From RPQJ01 sp035554635 (GTDB lineage: Bacteria; Pseudomonadota; Gammaproteobacteria; Steroidobacterales; Steroidobacteraceae), in contig DATMIB010000004.1 in the NCBI GenBank assembly GCA_035554635.1, positions 46,236 to 110,235 of the forward strand: a stretch of 64,000 bases of DNA. Reading direction: 5' to 3'. This document shows, piece by piece, positions 46,779 through 56,483 of the stretch; the first letter of the stretch is position 1; each line of letters starts with the position of its first letter. The notes under the pieces are model-generated. The model was not told where the DNA came from and did not search any database. It saw only the letters and a program-made list of their open reading frames with translations. The translations under genes were made by a program, and so were the position numbers.

Positions 46779-48251
46779 ATGGGCAAGCCAACCGGATTCA
46801 TCGAGTACCTGCGCGAACTGCCGGTCGACCGCGCGCCGCTCGAACGCATCGGCGACTGGAACGAGTTCCACCCGCACCTCGAGGAAAAACGCCTGCGCAA
46901 CCAGGGCGCGCGCTGCATGGATTGCGGCGTGCCGTTCTGCCACACGGGCAAGCTGATCAGCGGCATGGCCGCAGGCTGCCCGGTCAACAACGTGATCCCC
47001 GAGTGGAACGACCTCGTCTACCGCGGGCTCTGGCGCGAGGCGCTCGATCGACTGCACATGACGAACAACTTCCCGGAGTTCACCGGTCGTGTCTGCCCGG
47101 CGCCGTGCGAGGGTTCGTGCGTGCTCGGCATCAACGAGCCGCCGGTCACGATCAAGAACATCGAGAACGAGATCATCGACCGCGGCTGGGACGAAGGCTG
47201 GGTGCTGCCCGAGCCGCCGGCCGTGCGCACCGGCAAGAAGGTCGCCGTGATCGGCTCGGGGCCCGCGGGGCTCGCCGCCGCACAGCAGTTGAACCGCGCG
47301 GGCCACAGCGTCACGGTGCTCGAGCGCGAAGACCGCCCGGGCGGCCTGCTCATGTACGGCATCCCCAACATGAAGCTCGACAAGCGCGAGGTCGTCGAGC
47401 GGCGCCTCAAGCTGCTCGAGGACGAAGGCGTCAAGTTCATCTGCAATGCGCACGTCGGCGACAACGTCGAAGCACAGCTGTTGCTGCGCGACTTCGACGC
47501 GACCGTGCTCTGCACCGGTGCGACCCAGCCGCGCGACCTGCGCGTGGAGGGTCGCGACCTGGGCGGCGTGCATTTCGCGATGGATTACCTCACCGCGAGC
47601 ACGCGCGCATTGCTCAACGGCGGCGCCGACCACTCGCCGATCCATGCGCGCGGCAAGGACGTCGTCGTGATCGGTGGCGGCGACACCGGGACCGACTGCG
47701 TCGGCACCTCGTTGCGCCAGGGCTGCCGCAGCGTGACGCAGATCGAGATCATGGCGCGGCCCCCGGTCGCGCGCGCCGCGGACAATCCGTGGCCGGAGTG
47801 GCCCAAGGTCTACAAGCTCGACTACGGCCAGGAGGAAGCGGCCGCCAAGTACGGCGACGACCCGCGCGTCTACCTGACGACGGTCAAGCGCTTCGTCGGC
47901 AATGCGGCGGGCGAGCTCGAGTCGATCGTGACCGTGCAGGTGAGATGGGAGCGCAACGCGAACGGTGCGTTCGTGCCGGTCGAGGTGCCCGGCACGGAGC
48001 AGGTGCGACGGGCGCAGCTCGCGCTGCTCGCGATGGGGTTCCTTGGGCCGGAACAGCCGCTGCTCGCCGACCTCGGCGTCGACTGCGACGCACGCAGCAA
48101 CGTGCGCGCCGAGTACGGCAAGTACGCGACGAGCCTCAAGGGCGTCTTTGCAGCCGGCGACTGCCGCCGCGGCCAGTCGCTGGTCGTGTGGGCGATCAAC
48201 GAGGGCCGCGGCGCTGCCGCAGCCTGCGACCGCTACCTCACGGGCAAGTAG
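46779..48251 (+). CDS. gltD: Glutamate synthase small (beta) subunit
   Basis: 490 residues. The N-terminal domain holds two 4Fe-4S motifs: ARCMDCGVPFCH with GCPVNN, and GRVCPAPCEGSCVLG. FAD-binding GSGPAGLAAAQQLNRAGH and NADPH-binding GGGDTGTDCVGTSLRQG follow, with the C-terminal FAD motif AGDCRRGQSLVVWAINEGR. It passes electrons from NADPH to GltB. It lies 20 bases after gltB, with GGAAGAAG as ribosome site. A REP-like region separates it from the convergent NO reductase gene. Confidence 0.96.
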   Translation: MGKPTGFIEYLRELPVDRAPLERIGDWNEFHPHLEEKRLRNQGARCMDCGVPFCHTGKLISGMAAGCPVNNVIPEWNDLVYRGLWREALDRLHMTNNFPEFTGRVCPAPCEGSCVLGINEPPVTIKNIENEIIDRGWDEGWVLPEPPAVRTGKKVAVIGSGPAGLAAAQQLNRAGHSVTVLEREDRPGGLLMYGIPNMKLDKREVVERRLKLLEDEGVKFICNAHVGDNVEAQLLLRDFDATVLCTGATQPRDLRVEGRDLGGVHFAMDYLTASTRALLNGGADHSPIHARGKDVVVIGGGDTGTDCVGTSLRQGCRSVTQIEIMARPPVARAADNPWPEWPKVYKLDYGQEEAAAKYGDDPRVYLTTVKRFVGNAAGELESIVTVQVRWERNANGAFVPVEVPGTEQVRRAQLALLAMGFLGPEQPLLADLGVDCDARSNVRAEYGKYATSLKGVFAAGDCRRGQSLVVWAINEGRGAAAACDRYLTGK

Positions 48252-48255
48252 TCCT

Positions 48256-48357
48256 CTTCACCTCTCCCGTTCGCGGGAGAGGTCGGGCGCAGCCCGGGTG
48301 AGGGCTCCCAATTTTCGGACCCTCGCCCCCACCCTCTCCCGCTTCACGGGAGAGGGA
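48256..48357. repeat. REP-like palindromic elements, two copies
   Basis: First copy at 48256-48307 (CTTCACCTCTCCCGTTCGCGGGAGAGG, then GGTGAGGGCTC in the downstream half). A second, shorter hairpin follows at 48322-48357 (CACCCTCTCCCGCTTCACGGGAGAGGG). The region lies between the convergent gltD and norB stops and is a likely transcript end for both. Confidence 0.72.
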
Positions 48358-48361
48358 GCGA

Positions 48362-50692
48362 TCACCGGTCCGCCCGCTCCGTCTCGCCGCCGGTCACCAC
48401 TTCGCGCCGTGGCGCCACCCACAGCCGGAACACGAACCACGTCAGCGCGATCGCGCCGACGCTGAAGACGATGTCGCCCGGCATGCGCATCCACACCAAC
48501 GTGTCGATGATCGGCTGCTGCATGAACTCGGCCGAACGCGCATAGGCGTAGCCGTGCTCGATCGCGGCCAGCAACTGCAGCGTCCCGATCGGCAGAAGCG
48601 TGAGCAACGCCATCAGCGCGAGCCCGATGTTGAGCGACCAGAACGCGAGCTTGAGCGGCGCCGAATCCCAGACCATCTGGCCACGCAGGCCACGCAGGCA
48701 GAACAGCACCAGCGCGATGCCGAGCATGCCGTAGACACCGAACAGCGCCGTGTGCCCGTGCAGCGGCGTGAGGTTGAGCCCCTGCATGAAGTACAGCGAC
48801 AGCGGCGGGTTGATCAGGAAGCCGAACAGGCCCGCGCCGACGAGATTCCAGAACGAAACGGCGATGAAGAACATCAGCGGCCAGCGATAGCGCCCCATCC
48901 ACGGCGTGGCATTGCTCAGCTTCCAGGTGTGGTAGGCCTCGAAGCCGATGTAGGCGAGCGGCACGACTTCGAGTGCGCTGAAACTTGCGCCGAGCGCCAC
49001 GACCGAAATCGGAGTGCCGATGAAGTAGAGATGGTGCAGCGTGCCCAGCACGCCGCCCGCCATGAAGATGATCGTCGCGAACAGCACGGCCACCGTCGCA
49101 GTCGAGGTCTTCACCAGCCCCAGTCTCGTGAAAATCAGGGCCATGACGGCCGTGGCGAACACCTCGAAGAACCCCTCGACCCACAGGTGCACGAGCCACC
49201 AGCGCCAGTACTCCACCTCGGAGATGTGCGTGTGCTCGCCCCACATGAGCGCCGAGGCGAAGAACAGGCCGATGGCTGCAGTTGCGAGGAACAGTAACGC
49301 GACGATCGACCGCGACTCGCCGGGGGTGCGGATAACCGGCCAGATTGCGCGCCCGACCAGGAACACCCAGAGCAGCAGCCCGATGAACAGGTACCACTGC
49401 CAGAACCGGCCCATGTCGGCGTATTCCCAGCCCTGGTGACCGAACCAGAAGTTCGACTCGAGACCGAGCTTCTGCATCACGGCGAGCCACTGGCCGGCGA
49501 ACGAGCCGACGACGATCACGAGCAGCGACACGAACAGGAAGTTGACGCCGAGGCGCTGGAACTTCGGTTCGTGACCCGACAATGCGGGCGCGATGTACAA
49601 ACCCGTCGCCAGCCACGCGGTCGCGATCCAGAGCACCGCGAGCTGTGTGTGCCAGGTCCGCGTCACCGTGTACGGCAGCACCTCGGCCAGGGCGAAGCCA
49701 TAGGCCTCCTGCCCCTCGACCTGGTAGTGCGCGGTGATCGCGCCGAGCAGGATCTGCAACAGGAACAACGCGAGCACGACCCAGAAGTACTTCGCGGTCG
49801 CGCGCATCGATGGCGTGATCCGGAGCAGCGCGAACGGATCCGAGACGGGAACCGTGTGGCCGCGGTCGTCGTCGCGACCGTGCGTGACCGCGTGGTGCCA
49901 ACCCAGGATGCCGATGCCGGCGATCAGGAACAGGATGCTGAACGCCGACCACACCCACAGTGCCGGCGGCGGCGTGTTGCCGACGAGCGGTTCGCTCGGC
50001 CAGTTGTTGGTGTAGGTGACCTTCTTCGGCGTCACGCCCGGCTCCTTCGGCACGAGCGTCTCGGCTTCTTCGCCCGCGCGTTCGGTGGTCGCGGCCCACG
50101 CGGTCCACCAGACGAAAGCGGCCAGCGCCTTCCGCAGCGCCGGGTCGGCCACGGTGTCGTTGCGCATCGCGTACGCTTCGCGCAACGCCGCGGTTTCGGG
50201 ATCGTTGCCGAACAGGCTGACGTAATGCGAGGCCACCGCGGCCATCGCATCCGCGCGATCCTGGTCGACGGTGATCGTGCCCCGCGCTGGATCGTAAGTG
50301 TTGGCGCGCATCATCACCTGCAGGCGACCCTGCAGTGCGGCCTGGTCCTGGGCCGGCAACTGCGTGTACGACGAGGCCGCCCCGCCGCGACCGGCCCAGG
50401 TGTCGAGCACGTGCAGCGCCTCGCGGTGCAGCCAGTCGGCGCTCCAGTCCGGTGCGACGTAAGCGCCGTGGCCCCAGATCGACCCGAGCTGCATGCCGCC
50501 GATCGATTGCCACACCTGTCGGCCGCGCTCGATGTCGGCCCGCGTGTAGATCACGTCGCCCTGCGTCGTGACGACGCGTTCGGGCATGGGCGGAGCCGCA
50601 CGGAAGATCTGCTCGCCCGCGAGCAGCAGCACCGCGAACGAAACGATCAACAGGCTGGCGAGCGCCAACCACAGCTTGCGAGTGTCGTCCAT
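48362..50692 (-). CDS. norB: Quinol-dependent nitric oxide reductase (qNor)
   Basis: 776 residues, single-subunit type. The N-terminal extension (VIYTRADIERGRQVWQSIGGMQLGSIWGHGAYVAPDW) is the cytochrome-c-like periplasmic domain without haem motif, typical of qNor. The C-terminal part is the haem-copper-oxidase fold with about 14 helices, His residues in RTWHTQLAVLW, LHHLYFIG and LHGHTALFGVYG, and EYWRWWLVHLWVEGFFEVF with the conserved Glu residues near the active site. It reduces NO to N2O using quinol in the inner membrane. No other denitrification gene or NO-responsive regulator gene is near, so detoxification of NO is more likely than respiration. Confidence 0.95.
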   Translation of the reverse strand: MDDTRKLWLALASLLIVSFAVLLLAGEQIFRAAPPMPERVVTTQGDVIYTRADIERGRQVWQSIGGMQLGSIWGHGAYVAPDWSADWLHREALHVLDTWAGRGGAASSYTQLPAQDQAALQGRLQVMMRANTYDPARGTITVDQDRADAMAAVASHYVSLFGNDPETAALREAYAMRNDTVADPALRKALAAFVWWTAWAATTERAGEEAETLVPKEPGVTPKKVTYTNNWPSEPLVGNTPPPALWVWSAFSILFLIAGIGILGWHHAVTHGRDDDRGHTVPVSDPFALLRITPSMRATAKYFWVVLALFLLQILLGAITAHYQVEGQEAYGFALAEVLPYTVTRTWHTQLAVLWIATAWLATGLYIAPALSGHEPKFQRLGVNFLFVSLLVIVVGSFAGQWLAVMQKLGLESNFWFGHQGWEYADMGRFWQWYLFIGLLLWVFLVGRAIWPVIRTPGESRSIVALLFLATAAIGLFFASALMWGEHTHISEVEYWRWWLVHLWVEGFFEVFATAVMALIFTRLGLVKTSTATVAVLFATIIFMAGGVLGTLHHLYFIGTPISVVALGASFSALEVVPLAYIGFEAYHTWKLSNATPWMGRYRWPLMFFIAVSFWNLVGAGLFGFLINPPLSLYFMQGLNLTPLHGHTALFGVYGMLGIALVLFCLRGLRGQMVWDSAPLKLAFWSLNIGLALMALLTLLPIGTLQLLAAIEHGYAYARSAEFMQQPIIDTLVWMRMPGDIVFSVGAIALTWFVFRLWVAPRREVVTGGETERADR

Positions 50693-50888
50693 GAGCCCGT
50701 CCTCAGCTGAGCGGCACGCCGCCGAAGCTGGAGCATCGCACCGGCGACGCGCAGTGTCACGGGAAGCAAAGTTTGTTGCACCGCGGCAGTTGCGGCCTGC
50801 GTCGCGACCGTTCGCCGGCGCTACGGTCGCAGCGCGCCGCCGCCGGCTTTCGACTGGCGGCTACGCTACGACCGCAGTGGCGCCACCG

Positions 50889-53090
50889 TCAGAAATCGAC
50901 CGAGGCGGAGACGGACACCGTGCGGGGTGCACCGAGGACCATGTAGCCGAAATTCGGATAGCCGCCCGCCGAAATCCAGTCCGCGTCGTTCAACAGGTTG
51001 TCGATGCGGGCGCGAAACGAGACAGGCACGCCGCTGAACTCGGTCGCGAAGCGTGCACCGAGGTCGAAGCGCGTCCACGAGTCGATTTCCAGCGTATTGG
51101 CGGTGTCGACGTATTGCGACGACGTGTACATCGCACGCGCTTCGAGCGTCAGGCCACGGGCGGCAGGCACGTCCCATTCGACGTTGAAGTTCGCCTGCAG
51201 CTCCGGTGCGCCAATCGGCGTGTTGCCCTCGTTGAGACCGCCGTCGGTCGTGGTCAACTCCGCATCGAGCCAGGTCACGCCACCGATCACGCGAAAGCCC
51301 TGGAGGGGTTCGCCGTACACGCCGGCCTCGACGCCACGATGCCGCTGTTCGCCACCCTCGCGGAACTCGTACTCCGTCGGGAGCCCTGCGTCGTCTGTCG
51401 CCGTCACGTCGTAGACGCCGAACCCGCGCGACAGCTCGAAGGCGCTCAGAGACAGGCCGAACGCGCCCGTCTCGTACTTGAGGCCGAGCTCGACCTGGTC
51501 GGTCGTGTATGGATCGAGCGTCGCGCCACCGTTCGACACCGGGACGCCGCCGACCACGGTCTGCGACGTCTCGCCCTTGACCAGGCCTTCGACGTAATTC
51601 GCGAACAGCGACAGCGATTCGGTCGGGCGAAACACGATGCCGCCGACGGGCGTGACGGCGCTCTCGTCGTACTTCGTCCACGAATTCGAGAAATAGAAGA
51701 AATCGTCCTGCCGGATGTTCTGCTCGCGGGCACCGAGCGTGACGATCAACTTGCCGTCGAACATCCCGATCATGTCCGCGATCGCGTAGCTCGTGGTCTC
51801 GACCTCGAGCGTCTTCTGGGGGTCGCTCATGTCGCCGCCGACGAGGGCGTCGGTCACGGGCGGCGCAACGTCGAACGGCTGGTACAGGCTGCCGGCGAAA
51901 CCGCCGAAATCGGAGAACGCGTAAGCGTTGTTCGACTGTATGTTGAACAGCGAGCCGGACACGATGATCCGGTGCTCGAGCGGACCGGTGGCGAAGTCCC
52001 AGCGCAGCCCGATCTCGCCGGAGTAGACCGAATCCTCGCGCACGTTGTCGAAGCGGTACGTGCTCGTGACGCCTGCTGCGTTCGACGTGGGATTCGCGAG
52101 GACGTTGTGCTCGTCGCCCTCGCGCATGCCGGCCGCCGCCCAGATTGACACGTTGGGGGCGATGTCGTACTCGGCGCGGACGACGCCGAACAGTTGCTCT
52201 TCGTCGGTGAAGGTCCAGGACTGCGCGAAGTTGGTGGTGGCAGACGGCGGCTCGGGCACCGACGTGCTGTCGAACGACGGCGTCACGCTCGGGCGCGGCG
52301 CGTCGATGTGATGGTCCTGGTAGCCGACGTCGGCAGCGAGCCGCAGTTTCTCCCCGCGGTAGTCGACACCGAACGACAGGACCTTGAGCGTGCGGTCCTG
52401 GTCCTCGACCGAGGTCTCGCCGTCGCGATACAGGGCATTGGCGCGAATTCCGGTCGCCTTGTCCGGGCCGAAGCGGCGACCGACGTCGAGCCCGACATGG
52501 CCGGCCGCCCAGCTCTCGTAACCGGCGGTGAGCCGCGTCAGGGATTCGTCCGGCGCACGCTTGGGGACGAGGTTCACCGTGCCGCCGAGGTTGCTGCCAC
52601 CGGGTGCCGCGCCGTTCAGGAACGCGCTGGCGCCGCGGAAGAGCTCCACGCGCTCGAGGAACTCGGCCGCGACGAACTGGCGCGGCAGGATGCCGTAGAC
52701 GCCGTTGTAGGTCATGTCGTCCGAGTACGCCGGGAAGCCCCGGATCATGAACAGCTCCTGGAAGTTGCCGAAGCCGCGCGCCACGCGCACGTTCGGGTCG
52801 TTCAGGAGCGCATCGGCGACGCTCTTCGCCTGCTGGTTCAGCAGCAGCTCAGCCGTGTAGCTCGTGCTCGAGAATGGCGTCTCGAGCGTGTCGAGGTTGC
52901 CCAGGACGCCGGCGCGGCCGCCGACGGCCACCTGCCCGCCCGCAAAGGGTTCCGGCAAGCGGACCTGTGAGCCGGTGACGATGATTTCCTCGAGTTCGCC
53001 CGTCGCAGACTGCTGCGCCGCCGCGACGGAGGATGCCAGTGCGAGGATGCAGCCGACGGCCAGCCGCAGGCTGCGATGCTGAATGGTCAT
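50889..53090 (-). CDS. TonB-dependent siderophore-type receptor
   Basis: 733 residues from ATG 53090, preceded by GGAGGA. A signal peptide ends near SVAAAQQS. The TonB box region is LEEIIVTGSQV. The plug has KSVADALLNDPNV, FMIRGFPAYSDDMTYNGVYGI, ERVELFRGASAFLNGAAPGGSNLGGTVNLVPK, all typical of the FhuE/FoxA/FpvA siderophore group. The barrel ends GAPRTVSVSASVDF. I looked for a Fur box in the upstream gap and saw no convincing one. It is the last gene on this strand before norB. The PepSY membrane protein encoded 3.4 kb upstream on the same strand could serve ferric-siderophore reduction. Confidence 0.93.
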   Translation of the reverse strand: MTIQHRSLRLAVGCILALASSVAAAQQSATGELEEIIVTGSQVRLPEPFAGGQVAVGGRAGVLGNLDTLETPFSSTSYTAELLLNQQAKSVADALLNDPNVRVARGFGNFQELFMIRGFPAYSDDMTYNGVYGILPRQFVAAEFLERVELFRGASAFLNGAAPGGSNLGGTVNLVPKRAPDESLTRLTAGYESWAAGHVGLDVGRRFGPDKATGIRANALYRDGETSVEDQDRTLKVLSFGVDYRGEKLRLAADVGYQDHHIDAPRPSVTPSFDSTSVPEPPSATTNFAQSWTFTDEEQLFGVVRAEYDIAPNVSIWAAAGMREGDEHNVLANPTSNAAGVTSTYRFDNVREDSVYSGEIGLRWDFATGPLEHRIIVSGSLFNIQSNNAYAFSDFGGFAGSLYQPFDVAPPVTDALVGGDMSDPQKTLEVETTSYAIADMIGMFDGKLIVTLGAREQNIRQDDFFYFSNSWTKYDESAVTPVGGIVFRPTESLSLFANYVEGLVKGETSQTVVGGVPVSNGGATLDPYTTDQVELGLKYETGAFGLSLSAFELSRGFGVYDVTATDDAGLPTEYEFREGGEQRHRGVEAGVYGEPLQGFRVIGGVTWLDAELTTTDGGLNEGNTPIGAPELQANFNVEWDVPAARGLTLEARAMYTSSQYVDTANTLEIDSWTRFDLGARFATEFSGVPVSFRARIDNLLNDADWISAGGYPNFGYMVLGAPRTVSVSASVDF

Positions 53091-53235
53091 GCGTTCATCC
53101 TCCGGATCGTCGCCTGTTGCGGCGCTCGTGAACCGTTGCAACCCCTGCAATCACTTTGGAACCGTCGACGCGCCGGCCGCATTCGATTTGGGGACTGAAA
53201 CTATCGTGTTGGGGCCAGCCTGCGTGGCGCCTGTG

Positions 53236-54870
53236 CTACGCCTCGCTCATCGACGGGTATGCAACCGCGCGCGGCGGCACGAAGTTTTCCTTGATGGTGC
53301 GCGGCGATACCCAGCGCAGCAGGTTCAGCAGGGAACCGGCCTTGTCGTTGGTGCCGCTGGCGCGCGCACCGCCGAAGGGCTGCTGGCCGACGACCGCGCC
53401 GGTCGGCTTGTCGTTGACGTAGAAGTTGCCGGCCGCGTTGCGCAAGGCCGTCGTCGCCTCGACGACCGCGGCGCGATCCTGGGCGAACACGGCACCGGTC
53501 AGGCCGTACTCGGCCGTCTGGTCCACCAGAGTGAGCACGTCCGGCCACTTCGCGTCGTCGTAGACATAGACGGTCAGCACCGGCCCGAACAACTCTTCGC
53601 GCATGAGCCGGTGCAGCGGGTCCTTGGTCTCGACGAGCGTCGGCGCGATGAACCAGCCTTCCGACGCGTCGCCCTTACCGCCCGCGAGGATGTCGACGTG
53701 CGCATCGTGGGCCGCGTGTTCGAGGTGACCCGTGATGCGGTCGTAGGCACGACGGTCGATCACCGCCGCGAGGAAGGTGCGGAAGTCGGCCGGATCACCC
53801 ATGCGCAGTTGAGCGATCTCCGCCACGAGCCGCTCGCGCAGGCGCGGCCACAGCGAAGCAGGCACATAGGCACGCGAGGCCGCGCTGCACTTCTGTCCCT
53901 GGTATTCGTAGGCGCCGCGCACGAGCCCGACGGCGAGCGCGTCGAGGTCGGCGCTCGGGTGCGCGAGCACGAAGTTCTTGCCACCGGTCTCGCCGACGAG
54001 ACGCGGGTAGCTGCGGTAACGGTCGATGCGTTCGCCGACGTCGCCCCAGAGCGAATGGAACACGCTGGTCGAACCCGTGAAGTGCACGCCCGCAAGGCGC
54101 GGGTCGCCCAGCACCTGGCGCGTCACGGCCGTCGCCTCGCCCGGGACGAAGTTGATTACACCGGGCGGCAGCCCGGCCTCGATCAGCACCTGCATCACGC
54201 GCCAGTTCGAAAGCGAAGCCGCGGCGGCTGGCTTCCAGACCACCGTGTTGCCGAGGATCGCGGGCGCCGTCGCGAGGTTGCCGCCGATCGCGGTGAAGTT
54301 GAACGGCGAGATCGCGTAGACGAAGCCCTCGAGCGGCCGGTAGTCGACGCGGTTCCACACGCCCGGCGCGGATTCCGGCTGCTCGGTGCAAAGGCGCTCT
54401 GCGAAGTGGACGTTGAAACGCAGGAAGTCGGCCAGCTCGCAGGCCGCGTCGATCTCGGCCTGCACCGCCGTCTTGCTCTGCCCCACCATGGTTGCGGCAT
54501 TGAGCCGTGCACGCCACGGGCCCGCGATGAGGTCGGCCGCGCGCAGGAACACCGCGGCGCGCTCGTGAAACGGCCACGCGGCCCAGTCGCGCTGTGCGGC
54601 GACCGCCGCGTCGACGGCGCCGCGCACCGCGCCCTCGTCCAGCAGGTGCAGCTTGCCGATGACCCGCGCGTGCCGATGCGGCGACGTGATGCTTGCCGTG
54701 CTGGCGCCGTGGACTTCGCGGCCGCCGACGTACCCGGGAATTTCCGCGACGGTTGCCTCGACGTCGGCGATGGCCGATTTCAGGGCGTCGCGCGCATCCG
54801 ACCCGGGTGCGTAGTCGTAGACGGGTTCGTTGCGCGGCACGGGCAGGTTCGACGGTTGCTTGGTCATCAT
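53236..54870 (-). CDS. pruA: L-glutamate gamma-semialdehyde dehydrogenase (1-pyrroline-5-carboxylate dehydrogenase)
   Basis: 544 residues, the normal length of the stand-alone enzyme. Aldehyde dehydrogenase motifs: ISPFNFTAIGGNL, FTGSTSVFHSLW for cofactor binding, GETGGKNF with the catalytic-site Glu, and YQGQKCSAASRAYVP with the nucleophile Cys. The end GGARASGTNDKAGSLLNLLRWVSPRTIKE is specific for the PruA group. It oxidises glutamate semialdehyde to glutamate with NAD, the second step of proline degradation. No proline dehydrogenase is in the window. The double ATG at 54870/54867 leaves a one-residue doubt. An amino acid permease gene lies 44 bases upstream. Confidence 0.94.
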   Translation of the reverse strand: MMTKQPSNLPVPRNEPVYDYAPGSDARDALKSAIADVEATVAEIPGYVGGREVHGASTASITSPHRHARVIGKLHLLDEGAVRGAVDAAVAAQRDWAAWPFHERAAVFLRAADLIAGPWRARLNAATMVGQSKTAVQAEIDAACELADFLRFNVHFAERLCTEQPESAPGVWNRVDYRPLEGFVYAISPFNFTAIGGNLATAPAILGNTVVWKPAAAASLSNWRVMQVLIEAGLPPGVINFVPGEATAVTRQVLGDPRLAGVHFTGSTSVFHSLWGDVGERIDRYRSYPRLVGETGGKNFVLAHPSADLDALAVGLVRGAYEYQGQKCSAASRAYVPASLWPRLRERLVAEIAQLRMGDPADFRTFLAAVIDRRAYDRITGHLEHAAHDAHVDILAGGKGDASEGWFIAPTLVETKDPLHRLMREELFGPVLTVYVYDDAKWPDVLTLVDQTAEYGLTGAVFAQDRAAVVEATTALRNAAGNFYVNDKPTGAVVGQQPFGGARASGTNDKAGSLLNLLRWVSPRTIKENFVPPRAVAYPSMSEA

Positions 54871-54914
54871 GGCGGCGGGTGTCGGTGGATGACGATTGGA
54901 TCGCCGGGGCGGCC

Positions 54915-56483
54915 TCAGGCTTGGGGCAACCGCGCGTCGGCCGCAGCCGCGATGGCGGCGGGCCCGGCGTGCAGTCGCGACCTGCGCAGACTGTAACCGA
55001 AGTAGACGCACGCGCCGGCAAGCCCATAGCCGCCGAGGATCACCAGCGGCAGGACCTGGCCGCGCGCCGCCTGGCCGAGCACGTCGATCGCGACCGGCGT
55101 GGCCATGCCGAGGCACAGCACGATGCCGGCGAGCGGCACCCAGCCGATCCAGACGCGGCCGACGTGGAAGCCGCCGAGCGGGACGCGGAACGGTCGTTCG
55201 AGGTCGGGCCGCGAGTTGCGGAGCCAGAGCACGGTGAGGCAGACCGTGGCGAACGCGAGCGAAGTGCCGATGCTCGTCAAGTCGCCGAGCAGTGACAACG
55301 GCAGCAACGCCGCGCCGATCGCCGAGACGATGCCGAACAGCACGACGCCGGCCGCCGGCGTCGGCACGCGCGCGCCGAGACGGCTGAAGACCGGCGGCAG
55401 CAGGCCATCGCGCGACATCGCGAACGCGACGCGCGACTGGCCGAACGCATTGACCAGCAGCACCGAGGCGAGTCCGGCGAGCGCGCCGACCTTGACGAGC
55501 GTCGCCAGCACGGGCATGTCGAGCCGGTCGATCGCGAGGGCGATCGGGTCCGGCACGCCGAGTTCACGGTACGGCACGATGCCGGTCAGCACCGCGGCCA
55601 CGACGATGTAGATCGCAGTGCACGCCGCGAGCGAGCCGAGGATGCCGATCGGCAGGTCGCGTTGCGGATTGCGCGCCTCCGCCGCCGCGGTCGAGACGGT
55701 CTCGAAGCCGATGTAGGCGAAGAACAGCAGCGAGGCCGCGCGCACGACGCCCTGCCAGCCGAAGGCGAAGCCCCCCTCGTTGGGTGGCACGAGCGGCACC
55801 CAGAGCGAAGGGTCGACTGCCGAAACCCCGACCACGACGAGGCTGCCGAGCACGGTGATCTTGAGCAGCACGAGCACGTTGTTGACGAGTGCCGAAGCCG
55901 TCACGCCCCGCACGAGCACCGCGGTGATCGCGGCGATCGCGAGTGCCGCGACCACGTTGGCGGACGCGCCCACATGCAGGAGCGTGCCACCGGGCGTGAT
56001 TTCCGCCTGCACCAGCGGCGTCGACAGCGCGGCAGGGATCACGACGCCGAAGTCGCGCAGCAGGCTCGCGAGGTAGCCCGAGAAGCCGACGGCGAGCAAC
56101 GCGGCAGCGATGCCGTACTCGAACAGCAGCAGGCAGCCGAGCGACCACGCGAAGATCTCGCCGATCGCAGCGTAGCAGTACGCGTAGGCCGAACCCGAGA
56201 CCGGCATGGTCGAGGCGAGCTCGGCGTAGCAGAGCGCCGCCATCGCACAGGCAGCGCCCGCGAGCAGGAAGGAAAGCATCACGCCGGGGCCGGCGAAATG
56301 GGCGGCGGCGAAGCCGGGCAGCACGTAGATGCCGGCGCCGACGATGCAGCCGATCCCGAGCAGCACGAGGTTGAAGGCACTCAAGGTGCGTGGCAGGCCG
56401 GTCGTGCGCGCGTCCGCCTGCAGCGATTCGATCGAGCGACGCTCGAGGCATCGACCGAGGCCGCGCGTCGTGGCGGTCGACAT
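54915..56483 (-). CDS. APC-superfamily amino acid permease
   Basis: 522 residues with about twelve to fourteen membrane helices. The first helix carries LGIGCIVGAGIYVLPG, the substrate-binding unwound segment of the family. SFLLAGAACAMAALCYAELASTMPVSGSAYAY and FFAYIGFETVSTAAAEARNPQRDLP are standard blocks. The cationic amino acid transporter subgroup is the best guess. ATG 56483 has GGGAGG upstream and overlaps the PepSY gene stop by one base. Next to pruA it may import an amino acid that is degraded through glutamate semialdehyde, such as proline, ornithine or arginine. Confidence 0.9.
   Translation of the reverse strand: MSTATTRGLGRCLERRSIESLQADARTTGLPRTLSAFNLVLLGIGCIVGAGIYVLPGFAAAHFAGPGVMLSFLLAGAACAMAALCYAELASTMPVSGSAYAYCYAAIGEIFAWSLGCLLLFEYGIAAALLAVGFSGYLASLLRDFGVVIPAALSTPLVQAEITPGGTLLHVGASANVVAALAIAAITAVLVRGVTASALVNNVLVLLKITVLGSLVVVGVSAVDPSLWVPLVPPNEGGFAFGWQGVVRAASLLFFAYIGFETVSTAAAEARNPQRDLPIGILGSLAACTAIYIVVAAVLTGIVPYRELGVPDPIALAIDRLDMPVLATLVKVGALAGLASVLLVNAFGQSRVAFAMSRDGLLPPVFSRLGARVPTPAAGVVLFGIVSAIGAALLPLSLLGDLTSIGTSLAFATVCLTVLWLRNSRPDLERPFRVPLGGFHVGRVWIGWVPLAGIVLCLGMATPVAIDVLGQAARGQVLPLVILGGYGLAGACVYFGYSLRRSRLHAGPAAIAAAADARLPQA

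Noticed and set aside
50693..50888. FNR/Dnr or NsrR site upstream of norB
   Set aside because: No TTGAT-N4-ATCAA type palindrome is present; TTTGTTGCACC is not enough.
53091..53235. Fur box upstream of the siderophore-type receptor
   Set aside because: No 19-base match with more than scattered agreement to the GATAATGATAATCATTATC pattern was found.
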